Origin: Rhizosphaericola sp047606825
Lineage (GTDB): Bacteria > Bacteroidota > Bacteroidia > Chitinophagales > Chitinophagaceae
Direction of reading: 5' to 3'
Length of the DNA stretch: 64,000 nt
NCBI GenBank assembly: GCA_047606825.1
Contig: JASGDY010000083.1
Coordinates: 27,303-91,302 of the forward strand
The translations under genes and the position numbers were made by a program. The notes under the pieces were generated by a model, which was given only the letters and a program-made list of their open reading frames with translations, had not been told where the DNA came from and made no database searches. Position 1 is the stretch's first letter, and each line of letters begins with the position of its first letter. Below are positions 25,828-34,913 of the stretch, one piece after another.

Positions 25828-25886
25828 GTTCGACTTGCCCTGCGTAACAAGTCGAACCGCGTAGGCATATAGATGCCAGCCTACGC
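25828..25886. repeat. Two adjacent hairpins in the 25.7-26.0 kb gap
   Basis: GTTCGACTTG/CAAGTCGAAC (25828-25857) and GCGTAGGCAT/ATGCCaGCCTACGC (25859-25886) are consecutive stem-loops. The region 25741-26011 otherwise holds no visible gene; a TAATCTTTG stretch near 25960 may be part of the promoter of the next gene. Confidence 0.55.
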
Positions 25887-26011
25887 AGGAATGAAGGTGA
25901 GGTGTCCTCTTTTTTCAATATACATTTTTATCTTGCGTGAAGTATCATAGATAGATTTAATCTTTGCGCCTTTCCTTCCTTGCGGTCTTTGCGTGCAGCT
26001 CTTTTCATTTT

Positions 26012-26043
26012 CAAATATTCAAATCACCAAATTGTCAAATTAA
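26012..26043 (+). repeat. Octamer array before the GSCFA gene
   Basis: Four 8-bp units (CAAATATT, CAAATCAC, CAAATTGT, CAAATTAA) end 4 bp before ATG 26048. This is the clearest case of a CAAATNNN array right before a start codon. Confidence 0.85.
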
Positions 26044-26047
26044 AAAA

Positions 26048-27025
26048 ATGCAATTCCAAATCCGCTTACATATTCCGCAGCTCGAGCCGAGCATTCGGTA
26101 CGAAGACAACATCCTGTTGATGGGTTCTTGCTTTACGGAACATATAGGGAAGTTTTTGGAAGAGGACAAGTTCAGCGTACTGCAAAACCCTTACGGTATC
26201 GTGTTTGACCCGGAAACATTGTCGCGGAGTGTGGTTGACTTGATGGAGCAAAACGAGATTGCCGAATCGGAATTGTTCCAACAGGACGGTGTCTGGCATC
26301 ATTGGAAATTCCATAGCGGTTATAGTGGTTTGGACAGAAAAGAAGTGCTGGACGGGATGAACCGTTCCATCCGACAAGGGCATGATTTTCTCAAAAAAGC
26401 AAAATGGTTGCTATTGACGCTTGGTACGTCTTACGTGTACAGGCTTGCGGGCAACAACCACGTCGTTGCCAACTGCCATAAAGTTCCTGCGAAAAACTTT
26501 GTCCGCCGTCTCAATACGATTGAGGCCAATATACAAGCGTTTGACATCATGCTTTATCGCTTGTTCCGTTTCAATCCCGATATCCGCGTGGTGTTTACCG
26601 TCAGTCCAGTGCGCCATATCAAGGACGGTATAGTGGAAAACAACCGCAGTAAGGCAAGGTTGTTGGAAACGGTGCACCATCTTGTCGATAAATTTGACCG
26701 TTTACACTATTTCCCGGCGTATGAAATCATGGTCGATGTATTGCGCGACTACCGTTTTTACGATATTGACCTTGTGCATCCCAACTATGCCGGCACCTCT
26801 TATGTGTTGGAACGATTCAAGGAATCCTGCATGAACGCCGAAACCATTGAACTTTCCGAAACCCTACACAAAATATTCCTTGCCAAAAAACACAAACCGT
26901 TCAATTCCGAATCTGAACAACACAAGGCTTTTTTGCGGAAATACCATGCGTTGTGCCTGGAGCTTTCCGAGCAATATCCATATCTGGATTTTCGGGAGGA
27001 ACTCAAGTATTTTGGAAACGTATAG
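26048..27025 (+). CDS. GSCFA-domain protein
   Basis: The 325-residue protein has the defining motif GSCFTEHIG at residues 26-34. TLGTSYVYR near 130 and FTVSPVRHIKDG near 185 follow, then a late DLVHPNYAGTSYVLERF. GSCFA is an SGNH/GDSL-like esterase or acyltransferase-type family of unknown substrate that is widespread in Bacteroidota. The Ser/Cys in GSCF and the D-x-x-H in DLVHPN suggest a catalytic Ser-His-Asp set (inference). Start is ATG 26048; an upstream in-frame start would translate the octamer array, so it is rejected. It is monocistronic. Confidence 0.88.
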   Translation: MQFQIRLHIPQLEPSIRYEDNILLMGSCFTEHIGKFLEEDKFSVLQNPYGIVFDPETLSRSVVDLMEQNEIAESELFQQDGVWHHWKFHSGYSGLDRKEVLDGMNRSIRQGHDFLKKAKWLLLTLGTSYVYRLAGNNHVVANCHKVPAKNFVRRLNTIEANIQAFDIMLYRLFRFNPDIRVVFTVSPVRHIKDGIVENNRSKARLLETVHHLVDKFDRLHYFPAYEIMVDVLRDYRFYDIDLVHPNYAGTSYVLERFKESCMNAETIELSETLHKIFLAKKHKPFNSESEQHKAFLRKYHALCLELSEQYPYLDFREELKYFGNV

Positions 27026-27197
27026 CTTAGGTTATACGTCTATGATATTCGACTGTTTAATTCTTTGGTCTTTACGTGAAAAACTTTCGTAATTAATAGC
27101 GGTTCGTGCGGACATGAACCACCGGGTAAGATGTTTTAAGAGATAAGAAATATATCTTACACTACTGTATTTTGGGTATTGTTAAATTGAGATAGTT

Positions 27198-27306
27198 TTA
27201 GGTCGAGATTGCTTCACTTCGTTCGCAATGACGTGATTTTTATCTTCATAATACATTAATAATCAACGTCATTGCAAGGAGGTACGACGAAGCAATCTCG
27301 ACCTAA
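27198..27306. repeat. Large inverted repeat, GCAATGACG family
   Basis: TTAGGTCGAGATTGCTTC ... GCAATGACG on the left matches CGTCATTGC ... GAAGCAATCTCGACCTAA on the right, forming a stem of about 40 bp with small mismatches. A partial copy lies at 18512-18561. It sits in a long gap (27026-27902) without genes. Confidence 0.8.
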
Positions 27307-27422
27307 TTGGATAAAATGTATATTAAATTAACAATACCGATTAATTTTCAGCGATGACATTATAATAAATGGAGCTATATGTATCGTTCCTATGGAACTC
27401 TCTACCGCTTCATCCATTACAA

Positions 27423-27633
27423 CGGAATAAATTCCGTTGCTACAAGATAAAATCGACCCGCCGCGGCGGGTCTGGTACGTTGCATGATGATGCGTATTCC
27501 AACCTTGATTTCCAACTTTGCAGCATCCCCACTTTCCATCGTGTAAAGCCGCGGCGCATCGTCCCATTTTGTAGGACCAGAATTTATTCCGGTATAATCG
27601 GTGCAAATCAAGTAGAGATCCGCCCCGGCGGAT
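27423..27633. repeat. Composite hairpin element with inverted CGGAATAAATTC ends
   Basis: CGGAATAAATTCCG at 27423 and an inverted relative (GAATTTATTCCGG, ending about 27592) flank a segment with the perfect palindrome GACCCGCCGCGGCGGGTC at 27455-27472. ATCCGCC-CC-GGCGGAT follows at 27618-27633. Both strands can be read as short open frames with RNKF-type peptides, a consequence of the inverted repeats. I judge it a non-coding interspersed element. Confidence 0.65.
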
Positions 27634-27870
27634 TGGCACAGATTATCTCACTAAAGGTTGCTGTGCAATATTGGAGAAGAACATTATTCTAAAATAAATT
27701 TGGAAACATACTTTCATACTTATGTTTAGACGATAGCATATCAACGCACGGTATGGCAATATGTGGTCGAGCGTTAGGTACAGTGCGCTTTTTATGATTT
27801 TATGACAAAACAGATTAAAATCCGGTTAAAATGAGTTAATAAATAGAATATCGCCAACGCTTGTTTTCGC

Positions 27871-27878
27871 TATTTTTG
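27871..27878 (+). promoter_or_regulatory. -7 box for the M1 peptidase gene
   Basis: TATTTTTG fits TAnnTTTG, 25 bp before ATG 27903. It lies downstream of the in-frame TTG at 27861, which excludes that codon as the start. Confidence 0.5.
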
Positions 27879-27902
27879 GAAACATTTATTAAATTGACGC
27901 GT

Positions 27903-29582
27903 ATGATGGGTAAAATAATCTTTTCGTTGCTGAGTGTAACTTGTTTTTTTGCAGCGTTTGGACAGGCAAGGGGACATGGACCTTTTACTTATTCAGATAG
28001 TTTGCGGGGAAGCATCACACCCGAACGGAGCTGGTGGGACGTGCAGCGTTACGACCTGATGATTGCACCAGACTATTCCCGACAGTCCACAAAAGGCAGC
28101 AACCGCATCACCTACAAGGTTGTCCAAAACAGCACAAACCGAAAGATGCAGCTAGACCTGCAACCGCCTCTGGAGATTGACAGCGTTGTATGGGACAGCA
28201 AGCAACCGCTTGACTTTTGGCGTAATCCAAAGGATTCCAATGTGTGGTACACCAGCGTTCCCGAGGAAAAAATCGGAAGTACGCATGAGGTCAATGTTTA
28301 CTTTGCGGGTAGGCCGCACATCGCGGTGCGCCCGCCTTGGGACGGTGGTTGGACTTTTACCAAAGATTCCCTGGGCAGGCCGTGGATGACCGTTTGTTGT
28401 CAAGGTCTAGGAGCGTCGATATGGTATCCCTGCAAAGACCACCAGAGCGACGAACCGGACAAGGGTGCGACCTTGACGATGATTGTTCCAGACACGCTCG
28501 TCGGTATTGCCAATGGACGACTGCTTCAGCAAAGACAATTAAGCAACGGTCTGAAATCCTATACCTGGGGCGTTGTCAATCCTATCAGCACCTATTGCCT
28601 GATTCCCTATATCGGAAAATATGTGGAAATAAAAGACAGTTTCAATGGTGAGAAAGGTAAGCTGGACTTACGTTTCTGGGCATTGGACTACCATGCGGCG
28701 TTGGCAAAAGACTATTTCCATGACCAGGCGACAAAGGTGTTGAGGTCGCATGAATATTGGTTTGGCCCTTATCCTTTTTACGAAGACAGTTACAAGCTGG
28801 TCGAGACCGACAACACGGGAATGGAGCACCAGAGCAATGTCGGCTACGGCAACCATTACGCGTTTGGATATAGGGGGCGCGACGATTCGCATACGGGATA
28901 TGGATTGAAATCAGATTTTATCATCCTGCACGAGTCGGCGCATGAGTGGTGGGGCAACAACCTTACCAGCTATGACCTTGCGGATATGTGGCTACATGAG
29001 AGTTTTGCCAATTATGCCGAAGCCTTGTATGCGGAATATTATTGGGGGAAGAAAGCCGGAGATGACTATGTGTTTGGCGTGCGTTCCGGCATCCATAACA
29101 CCGGGACTATCGTTCCTGCGTTCAATGTCAATGCGGAAGGCACGGGCGACATGTATCCCAAAGGTGGCAACATGTTGCACGGCATCCGCCACAGTATGGA
29201 CAACGACGAGTTGTTCAGAAGCATCCTACATGGTTTGCAAAAAGACTATTACCATAAAATTGTCACAGGCAAACAGGTCGTCGATTATTTTAATAAAAAG
29301 TCAGGATTTGATTATTCCAAAGTTTTTGAGCAATACCTGACGACGACACAGATTCCAACGCTTCAAATTTATTTTAAAGGTGATGGAGTGCATTTTAAAT
29401 ACGATAGTTGTATCGCTGGGTTTAACTTGCCCATCGTGTTGCACGATGGTAGAACCAAAGTGGCGTTGTATCCCACACAGCAATGGAAATCATTAAAAAT
29501 ATCCAATGAACAAAAAACATTGCTCACATCTGAAAAAATTAATTATAAATATTATGTCAATGTGGAATTAAGTCAAAAGTAA
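27903..29582 (+). CDS. Secreted M1-family zinc metallopeptidase
   Basis: The 559-residue protein has a signal peptide (about 1-20, ending AFGQ) and the M1 (gluzincin) architecture. An N-terminal beta domain is followed by the exopeptidase-type motif GMEH near 306. The zinc site HESAHEWW (His343, His347) comes next, with the third ligand Glu366 in WLHESFANYAEAL 19 residues later. It is predicted to be exported and to trim peptides from their N-terminus. The chain is short for M1 and lacks the large C-terminal helical domain of PepN. The next gene, an S9 peptidase, suggests a peptide-feeding pair. Confidence 0.92.
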   Translation: MMGKIIFSLLSVTCFFAAFGQARGHGPFTYSDSLRGSITPERSWWDVQRYDLMIAPDYSRQSTKGSNRITYKVVQNSTNRKMQLDLQPPLEIDSVVWDSKQPLDFWRNPKDSNVWYTSVPEEKIGSTHEVNVYFAGRPHIAVRPPWDGGWTFTKDSLGRPWMTVCCQGLGASIWYPCKDHQSDEPDKGATLTMIVPDTLVGIANGRLLQQRQLSNGLKSYTWGVVNPISTYCLIPYIGKYVEIKDSFNGEKGKLDLRFWALDYHAALAKDYFHDQATKVLRSHEYWFGPYPFYEDSYKLVETDNTGMEHQSNVGYGNHYAFGYRGRDDSHTGYGLKSDFIILHESAHEWWGNNLTSYDLADMWLHESFANYAEALYAEYYWGKKAGDDYVFGVRSGIHNTGTIVPAFNVNAEGTGDMYPKGGNMLHGIRHSMDNDELFRSILHGLQKDYYHKIVTGKQVVDYFNKKSGFDYSKVFEQYLTTTQIPTLQIYFKGDGVHFKYDSCIAGFNLPIVLHDGRTKVALYPTQQWKSLKISNEQKTLLTSEKINYKYYVNVELSQK

Positions 29583-29603
29583 AAAGGCAAAAACAAAAAG
29601 CGG
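29575..29603 (+). repeat. 29-bp dispersed repeat, copy 1
   Basis: An exact 29-bp purine-rich sequence with core AAAAAGGCAAAAACAAAAAG overlaps the stop codon of the M1 gene. An identical copy follows the nuclease gene at 63654. A 26-bp inverted copy lies after the etfB stop at 48916. Confidence 0.9.
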
Positions 29604-29755
29604 AGATAGTATTTAGGATATACAATGTAGTTAGCTATTGAATATACAATTAAATAATGACACGCTGGCGTGTTTTGCCTATCGGTCCGTGTCCTCACCG
29701 ACCGAAACAAAGCTTAATTTGTATTCCTCGTACTTCACCTCACACCGTTTCAATT

Positions 29756-32065
29756 ATGGGTTATAAAAAACTTCCGATGCTCGTCGCATTGTCATTCATC
29801 TCTTTTGGTGCCAATGCGCAATACACGCTTTACGCTCCTAATGCAGACGAGATGAAGACCCGCTACAAGTCCGCATATTTAATGGACAGCATTACCCAAA
29901 ACAAAGTTTTGAATGCGACTTTAAACGTCCAGTGGAATCCGCAGGATCCCACCTATTGCTGGTATGCCAAACAAACCACACCCGACAAATGGGACTATAT
30001 GATAGTCGATTTGCCTTCCGGAAATAAAACCTTGGCGTTCAATATGGACGATTTATTGAAAGTATTCAAGACTAAATATAGTTCCGTCCAACCTAAGGAT
30101 TTTTCCCGTGTTTTTATTAATTCCAAAAAAGATTCGGTGCGGTTTGCGGTAAGGGATTCGCAATATCTGTATCATCCCGCGGGCAAGACCGTTGATTTTA
30201 TTGGCAAGGTAAATAGGAGAGAAGAAGACGGTCGTCGTTTTTTTCGTCCCAATGGATTTGAGCCTCGATGGTCACGTTGGCGGAGTTTTGGGACGGACAG
30301 TGTTTCGTCGGATAAAAAATGGACGGCTTTTGTCCGCAACGGCAATCTATGGCTGCGCAACAACACGACCCAATCCGAAACACAATACACGACGCAAGGC
30401 AATGACAGCAATTATTTCGGTAGCATTGCCTGGTCGCCCGACAGCAAATACTTGATTTGTTATCATGTACGTCCGGTCGTCGATACCAATGTTTATTATG
30501 TGTTGAGCTCTGTTCCCGGCACGAAGAGAGGCGTACTGAAATCGCATCCCTACAAGCAGCCGGGCGACCCGTTCACCACTTATGAAATGTATATCGTGCA
30601 CCCCGGAAATCCGACAAAAAGTATCAAGGTCAATACCGACATCATTGATTTTTTCGACGTGCCAAAAATCAACTGGGAAACCGACAACCAGTTTTTTACG
30701 TATGAACGTGTGGACCGCGGACACCAACGTTTCCGCATTGTCCGCGTCCATGCGTTGACCGGTGACACGACAAATCTTCTGGACGAAAAGTCCAAAACGT
30801 TTATTTACGAAAGCAGGTTGATGACCTATTACCTGCCGCAGACCCAACAGATTATTTATTCATCCGAAAAAGACGGGTGGCAACATTTATATTTGTTAAA
30901 CACGCAAACAAAAAAAGAAACCCTTATCACCAAAGGCGACTGGATTGTCCGCGACGTGGACAGCATCGACACGCGCAAAAAAGAAATATGGTTCAAGGCA
31001 AGCGGACTGCACGCTGGCGAAGACCCTTACAATGTCCACTATTGCAAAATAAAATTTGACGGTTCGGGTTTGGTGGACTTGACACCGGAGAAAGGTAACC
31101 ATATAGTATCGTTTTCTTCCGACAAAAAATATATGGTTGACAGATATTCCCAAGTCAACGTCGCACCAGTGACGAAGTTACGGAACATGGAAAACAGAAA
31201 GGAATCTATATTGGAAGCGGCCGACACAAAAGGACTTGAACAGACAGGCGTTTCCTTGCCAGAACCCTTTGTAGCAAAGGGGCGCGACGGCGTCACCGAT
31301 ATTTATGGTGTCGTATGCAAACCGTCCAATATGGAACCCAACAAAAAATATCCTTTAATTGAAAATATCTACGCCGGACCGCAGGATGCTTTTGTACCCA
31401 AGGATTTCTTACCTTATAGTGAGATGCAGAGTATCGCCGAATTAGGTTTTATTGTTGTGCAGATCGATGGCATGGGGACTGCCAACAGGAGCAAGGCTTT
31501 CCATGATGTCTGTTGGAAAAACTTGCAGGATGCGGGTTTCCCCGACCGTATATTGTGGATGAAAGCATTGACGCATCAATACCCGTTTGTCGATCATAGC
31601 CGGGTTGGGCTTTACGGTACGTCCGCGGGTGGGCAGGACGCATTGTGTGGATTATTGACACACCCGGAATTTTACAAAGCCGGTGTTGCAGCCTGTGGTT
31701 GCCACGACAACCGCATCGACAAACAATGGTGGAACGAGCAATGGATGGGCTATCCCGTCGGCGAGCATTATGCCGCCCAATCCAATGTTACCAATGCTTA
31801 CAGGCTGAAAGGCAGCCTCATGCTCATCGTTGGTGACGCCGACGAGAATGTACCACCCGAAAGCACTTACCGTGTCGCCGATGCCTTGATACATGCCGGA
31901 AAAAGTTTTGATTTCCTACCCGTTCCGGGAGCTAACCATACGGACGGCGGTCCTTACGGCCGTGAGCGGAAAAAGGATTTTTTCGTACAGCATCTGCTGA
32001 ATGTCACGCCACCGGAACGCAATGTTTCCAATGAATTTCCGTTGCCGACGACAGGCGTTCGGTAA
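29756..32065 (+). CDS. Secreted S9 dipeptidyl-peptidase IV-like protein
   Basis: The 769-residue protein has a signal peptide (MGYKKLPMLVALSF...ANAQ, about 1-22), a beta-propeller (DPPIV N-terminal region, about 60-510) and an alpha/beta hydrolase domain. The catalytic triad is visible: GTSAGG with Ser623, GDADENV with Asp696 and GANHTDGG with His728. The family removes dipeptides, often after proline. The usual GWSYGG nucleophile motif is GTSAGG here, a modest variation. Start is ATG 29756; the upstream in-frame ATG at 29657 would put 33 polar residues before the signal peptide. It lies 173 bp after the M1 peptidase. Confidence 0.92.
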   Translation: MGYKKLPMLVALSFISFGANAQYTLYAPNADEMKTRYKSAYLMDSITQNKVLNATLNVQWNPQDPTYCWYAKQTTPDKWDYMIVDLPSGNKTLAFNMDDLLKVFKTKYSSVQPKDFSRVFINSKKDSVRFAVRDSQYLYHPAGKTVDFIGKVNRREEDGRRFFRPNGFEPRWSRWRSFGTDSVSSDKKWTAFVRNGNLWLRNNTTQSETQYTTQGNDSNYFGSIAWSPDSKYLICYHVRPVVDTNVYYVLSSVPGTKRGVLKSHPYKQPGDPFTTYEMYIVHPGNPTKSIKVNTDIIDFFDVPKINWETDNQFFTYERVDRGHQRFRIVRVHALTGDTTNLLDEKSKTFIYESRLMTYYLPQTQQIIYSSEKDGWQHLYLLNTQTKKETLITKGDWIVRDVDSIDTRKKEIWFKASGLHAGEDPYNVHYCKIKFDGSGLVDLTPEKGNHIVSFSSDKKYMVDRYSQVNVAPVTKLRNMENRKESILEAADTKGLEQTGVSLPEPFVAKGRDGVTDIYGVVCKPSNMEPNKKYPLIENIYAGPQDAFVPKDFLPYSEMQSIAELGFIVVQIDGMGTANRSKAFHDVCWKNLQDAGFPDRILWMKALTHQYPFVDHSRVGLYGTSAGGQDALCGLLTHPEFYKAGVAACGCHDNRIDKQWWNEQWMGYPVGEHYAAQSNVTNAYRLKGSLMLIVGDADENVPPESTYRVADALIHAGKSFDFLPVPGANHTDGGPYGRERKKDFFVQHLLNVTPPERNVSNEFPLPTTGVR

Positions 32066-32226
32066 CGCGTAATACCTGTGTCAGGCAACTTTTTTCAAAA
32101 AGATTTGTCCAATAGGAAATAACGTCATATATTTGCAATCCATTTACGAAATGTAATGATAGGGAAGTGGTTGATAATGAATGTTTTGTAGATGTAAATG
32201 CGTCGAAAGTTCTAACAATATTATAG

Positions 32227-32298
<72 letters not shown>

Positions 32299-32306
32299 CT
32301 AAGAAG

Positions 32307-32335
32307 GCTTCGCAATATTTTTGCGGAGCTTTTTT
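32307..32335 (+). terminator. Terminator of tRNA-fMet
   Basis: GCTTCGCAA and TTGCGGAGC form a 9-bp stem followed by six T, 9 bp after the tRNA. Confidence 0.85.
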
Positions 32336-32380
32336 GTTTTATTTGAATGCAAAAAATGGTATAGTCGTTCGTTGTTGCCG

Positions 32381-32388
32381 TAATTTTG
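32381..32388 (+). promoter_or_regulatory. -7 box for era
   Basis: TAATTTTG fits TAnnTTTG, about 55 bp before ATG 32443. The box overlaps an upstream in-frame start at 32386, which excludes that codon. Confidence 0.5.
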
Positions 32389-32442
32389 CGTATCGTTTTT
32401 TGCAATTTCATCTTGGAATTGAGAAAACAAAAGAATATACAG

Positions 32443-33315
32443 ATGAAAGCAGGTTTTGTCAATCTTTTCGGGAAGCCCAATGCGGGAAAAAGTACCTTGC
32501 TCAATGCTTTGTTGGGCGAGAAACTTGCTATTGTCTCGTCCAAAGTCCAGACGACACGCAATCGTATCAAGGGTTTCCTGACCGAGCCGGACAAATACCA
32601 GATTATATTTTCGGATACGCCAGGCATCATCGAGCCGAAATACAAGCTCCACGAGCGCATGATGGCTTCCGTCAAGAGTGCCTTGGAAGATGCGGACGTG
32701 GCTTTGCTGTTGGTCGATGTCAAGGACGACCTGGAAGAAAACAATGAACTGTTCACTTCGCTGCGCCTCAAAGTGCCTTGTATCGTCGTCGTCAACAAAA
32801 TCGACAAAGTATTGGCGGAACAGGTATTGGCGGCAGACCATTTTTTTGAAAAACAGCCGTATTGTTCGTCGGTCGTCAATATATCGGCACTGAACAACGA
32901 CAATGTCGATGAACTGGTCAACGTGATTGTCAAGCTCTTGCCCAACGGCGTTCCATTTTACGCGGAAGACGACTTGACGGATTTGCCGACCAAGTTTTTT
33001 GTCGGGGAATTCATTCGCGAAAAAGTCTATGAACTGTACGGTGACGAGATTCCTTACCATACGGCGATCGTCGTCAACGAGTTCAAGGAAAAAGACACAT
33101 TGACCAAAGTGCAGGCGGATATCGTCGTGCAGCGCAATACGCAAAAAGGCATCCTCCTTGGCGAAGGTGGCAAGATGATCAAGCAACTCGGCATGGCGGC
33201 ACGCATGGATATCGAGAAGTTTCTCGACCGTAAAGTTTTCCTACAGTTGTTTGTCAAGGTACGGCCCAAGTGGCGCGACAATGATCTGCAGTTGAAGGAA
33301 TATGGATATAAGTAG
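32443..33315 (+). CDS. era: GTPase Era
   Basis: Era is an essential GTPase that binds 16S rRNA during 30S subunit maturation. The 290-residue protein has G1 GKPNAGKST at residues 10-18, G2 in TTRNRIKG, G3 DTPGI, G4 NKID and a C-terminal KH domain with GEGGKMIKQLG, the RNA-binding loop. Length is normal. Start is ATG 32443. It is followed by der on the same strand, a pairing often seen in Bacteroidota. Confidence 0.97.
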   Translation: MKAGFVNLFGKPNAGKSTLLNALLGEKLAIVSSKVQTTRNRIKGFLTEPDKYQIIFSDTPGIIEPKYKLHERMMASVKSALEDADVALLLVDVKDDLEENNELFTSLRLKVPCIVVVNKIDKVLAEQVLAADHFFEKQPYCSSVVNISALNNDNVDELVNVIVKLLPNGVPFYAEDDLTDLPTKFFVGEFIREKVYELYGDEIPYHTAIVVNEFKEKDTLTKVQADIVVQRNTQKGILLGEGGKMIKQLGMAARMDIEKFLDRKVFLQLFVKVRPKWRDNDLQLKEYGYK

Positions 33316-33344
33316 AGATGGCTAGGTCATGGACTTGGCGTTCC

Positions 33345-33380
33345 GCTTTTAGTTTTTGACGTTTAACTTTTGACTTAATA
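33345..33380 (+). repeat. Heptamer array before der
   Basis: Units such as GACGTTT, AACTTTT and GACTTAA with a 7-bp period lie just before ATG 33388. They are in the pyrimidine-rich orientation seen before other starts. Confidence 0.5.
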
Positions 33381-33387
33381 TTATACA

Positions 33388-34710
33388 ATGGGTTTTACAG
33401 TTGCGATAGTAGGACGCCCGAATGTGGGCAAAAGTACATTGTTCAACCGTCTGTTGGAACAGCGTAAGGCAATCGTCGATGATGTGAGTGGCGTGACAAG
33501 AGACCGCCAATACGGTATTACGGACTGGAACGGCAAGACGTTCAACGTCGTGGACACCGGCGGTTTTGTCGCTAGTTCGAGTGATATCTTCGAGGTGGAA
33601 ATCCGCAAGCAAGTGCATATTGCGATTGAGGAGGCCGACGCGATTATATTTATGACCGATGCGCAGGTCGGCATTACGGATTTGGACAGTGATGTGACAC
33701 ATCTGTTGCGTCGCTCGACCAAACCTGTGTTCCTGGCGGTCAATAAGGTGGACCATACCGAAAACATGTTGGATGCCAACGAGTTTTACGCGTTTGGTTT
33801 TGAAAATATCTACTTTATTGCGTCCATCAACGGTAGCGGTACGGGTGAGCTTTTGGATGCCGTGGCGGCGTTGATTCCGGAGAACAACGAAGAGGAGCTG
33901 GAAAAACAGCGCGCTGAGGACGAACTGCCGAAGTTTGCCATCATCGGTCAGCCCAATGTCGGAAAGTCTTCTTTGCTCAACGCATTGACCAACGAGCAAC
34001 GTACTATCGTCAGTGACATCGCCGGCACGACCCGTGACACGATCCATACGCGCTACAACCTGTTCCAAAAGGATTTCATATTGATTGACACGGCCGGTAT
34101 CCGTAAGAAAAACAAGGACAAGGACGACCTGGAATTTTATTCCATCATACGTGCCATCAAGGCGATGGACGAGGCGGATGTTTGCATCCTCGTGCTGGAT
34201 GCCGAGAAAGGTATCACGGCGCAGGACATCAACATATTTTCCCTTGCAGCCCGCAAAGGCAAAGGAATTGTAGTGCTGGTCAACAAATGGGATTTGGTGC
34301 AGAAGGAAACCAATACCGCACGCGACTATGAAGCTGCGTTGAAGAACAAAATGGCTCCGTTTACCGACGTGCCTGTCCTGTTTGTTTCCGCACTGGAAAA
34401 AACAAGGATCTTCAAGGCAATCGAGGTCGCGTTACAAGTCTTTGACAACAAGAAAAAACGCATACAGACAAGCAAACTCAACGATGTCATGCTCAAGGTC
34501 GTCGAGGCTTACCATGCACCTGCCGTGCGCGGCAATCCGGTCAAGATCAAATACGTGATGCAGTTGCCGACATTTGTGACATCGTTCGCGTTCTTCGCCA
34601 ACTATCCCGACGACATCAAGACGCCTTACAGAAACTACCTGGAAAACCAGTTGCGCAAAAACTTTGATTTCACGGGTGTCCCGATAAGGATTTTCTTTAG
34701 GAAAAAATAA
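33388..34710 (+). CDS. der: GTPase Der (EngA)
   Basis: Der has two tandem GTPase domains and acts in 50S ribosome assembly. The 440-residue protein shows the first G1 motif GRPNVGKST at 9-17 with DTGGF as G3. The second domain follows with GQPNVGKSS at 187-195, DTAGIRKK and NKWD, and a C-terminal KH-like domain ends in GVPIRIFFRKK, the standard end of the family. All motifs are intact. It lies 72 bp after era. Confidence 0.97.
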   Translation: MGFTVAIVGRPNVGKSTLFNRLLEQRKAIVDDVSGVTRDRQYGITDWNGKTFNVVDTGGFVASSSDIFEVEIRKQVHIAIEEADAIIFMTDAQVGITDLDSDVTHLLRRSTKPVFLAVNKVDHTENMLDANEFYAFGFENIYFIASINGSGTGELLDAVAALIPENNEEELEKQRAEDELPKFAIIGQPNVGKSSLLNALTNEQRTIVSDIAGTTRDTIHTRYNLFQKDFILIDTAGIRKKNKDKDDLEFYSIIRAIKAMDEADVCILVLDAEKGITAQDINIFSLAARKGKGIVVLVNKWDLVQKETNTARDYEAALKNKMAPFTDVPVLFVSALEKTRIFKAIEVALQVFDNKKKRIQTSKLNDVMLKVVEAYHAPAVRGNPVKIKYVMQLPTFVTSFAFFANYPDDIKTPYRNYLENQLRKNFDFTGVPIRIFFRKK

Positions 34711-34720
34711 GGCGTAATCC

Positions 34721-34752
34721 GATGATTTGGTAATTTGAAGATTTGATAATTC
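34721..34752 (-). repeat. Octamer array after der
   Basis: Three 8-bp units of the CAAATNNN family, but in the opposite orientation (GATTTGNN on the + strand), directly after the der stop. Confidence 0.7.
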
Positions 34753-34765
34753 ATATAGAAAGTGA

Positions 34766-34795
34766 AACCCACGGATTTTGTCCGTGGGTTTTTCT
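34766..34795. terminator. Bidirectional terminator between der and MFS genes
   Basis: AAACCCACGGA and TCCGTGGGTTT pair over 11 bp, followed by T on the + strand and preceded by A for the opposite direction. Confidence 0.85.
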
Positions 34796-34837
34796 TTGTG
34801 TCTTTCTTCTTTGCCGTCTTTGTGTGAAATTTCTGTT

Positions 34838-34912
34838 TTTCACACAAAGGAACAAAGACTACAAAGCCAACAACGTCGTGTTCTTTGTTTTTCGTAGTGT
34901 CTTTGCGTGAAA
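34838..34912. repeat. 75-bp repeat copy A, at the 3' end of the MFS gene
   Basis: It starts TTTCACACAAAGG and ends TCTTTGCGTGAAA, so its ends are inverted repeats. It matches copy B at 36211-36284 in the same orientation at about 66 of 75 positions. Copy A ends one base before the MFS stop codon. Confidence 0.85.
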
Positions 34913-34913
34913 G

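Noticed and set aside
27328..27692. Opposed ORFs with RNKF-like peptides on both strands
   Set aside because: Both come from inverted copies of the same repeat; composition is that of palindromic DNA.
27861..27902. N-terminal extension of the M1 peptidase from TTG 27861
   Set aside because: The promoter box lies inside it, and the signal peptide begins at ATG 27903.
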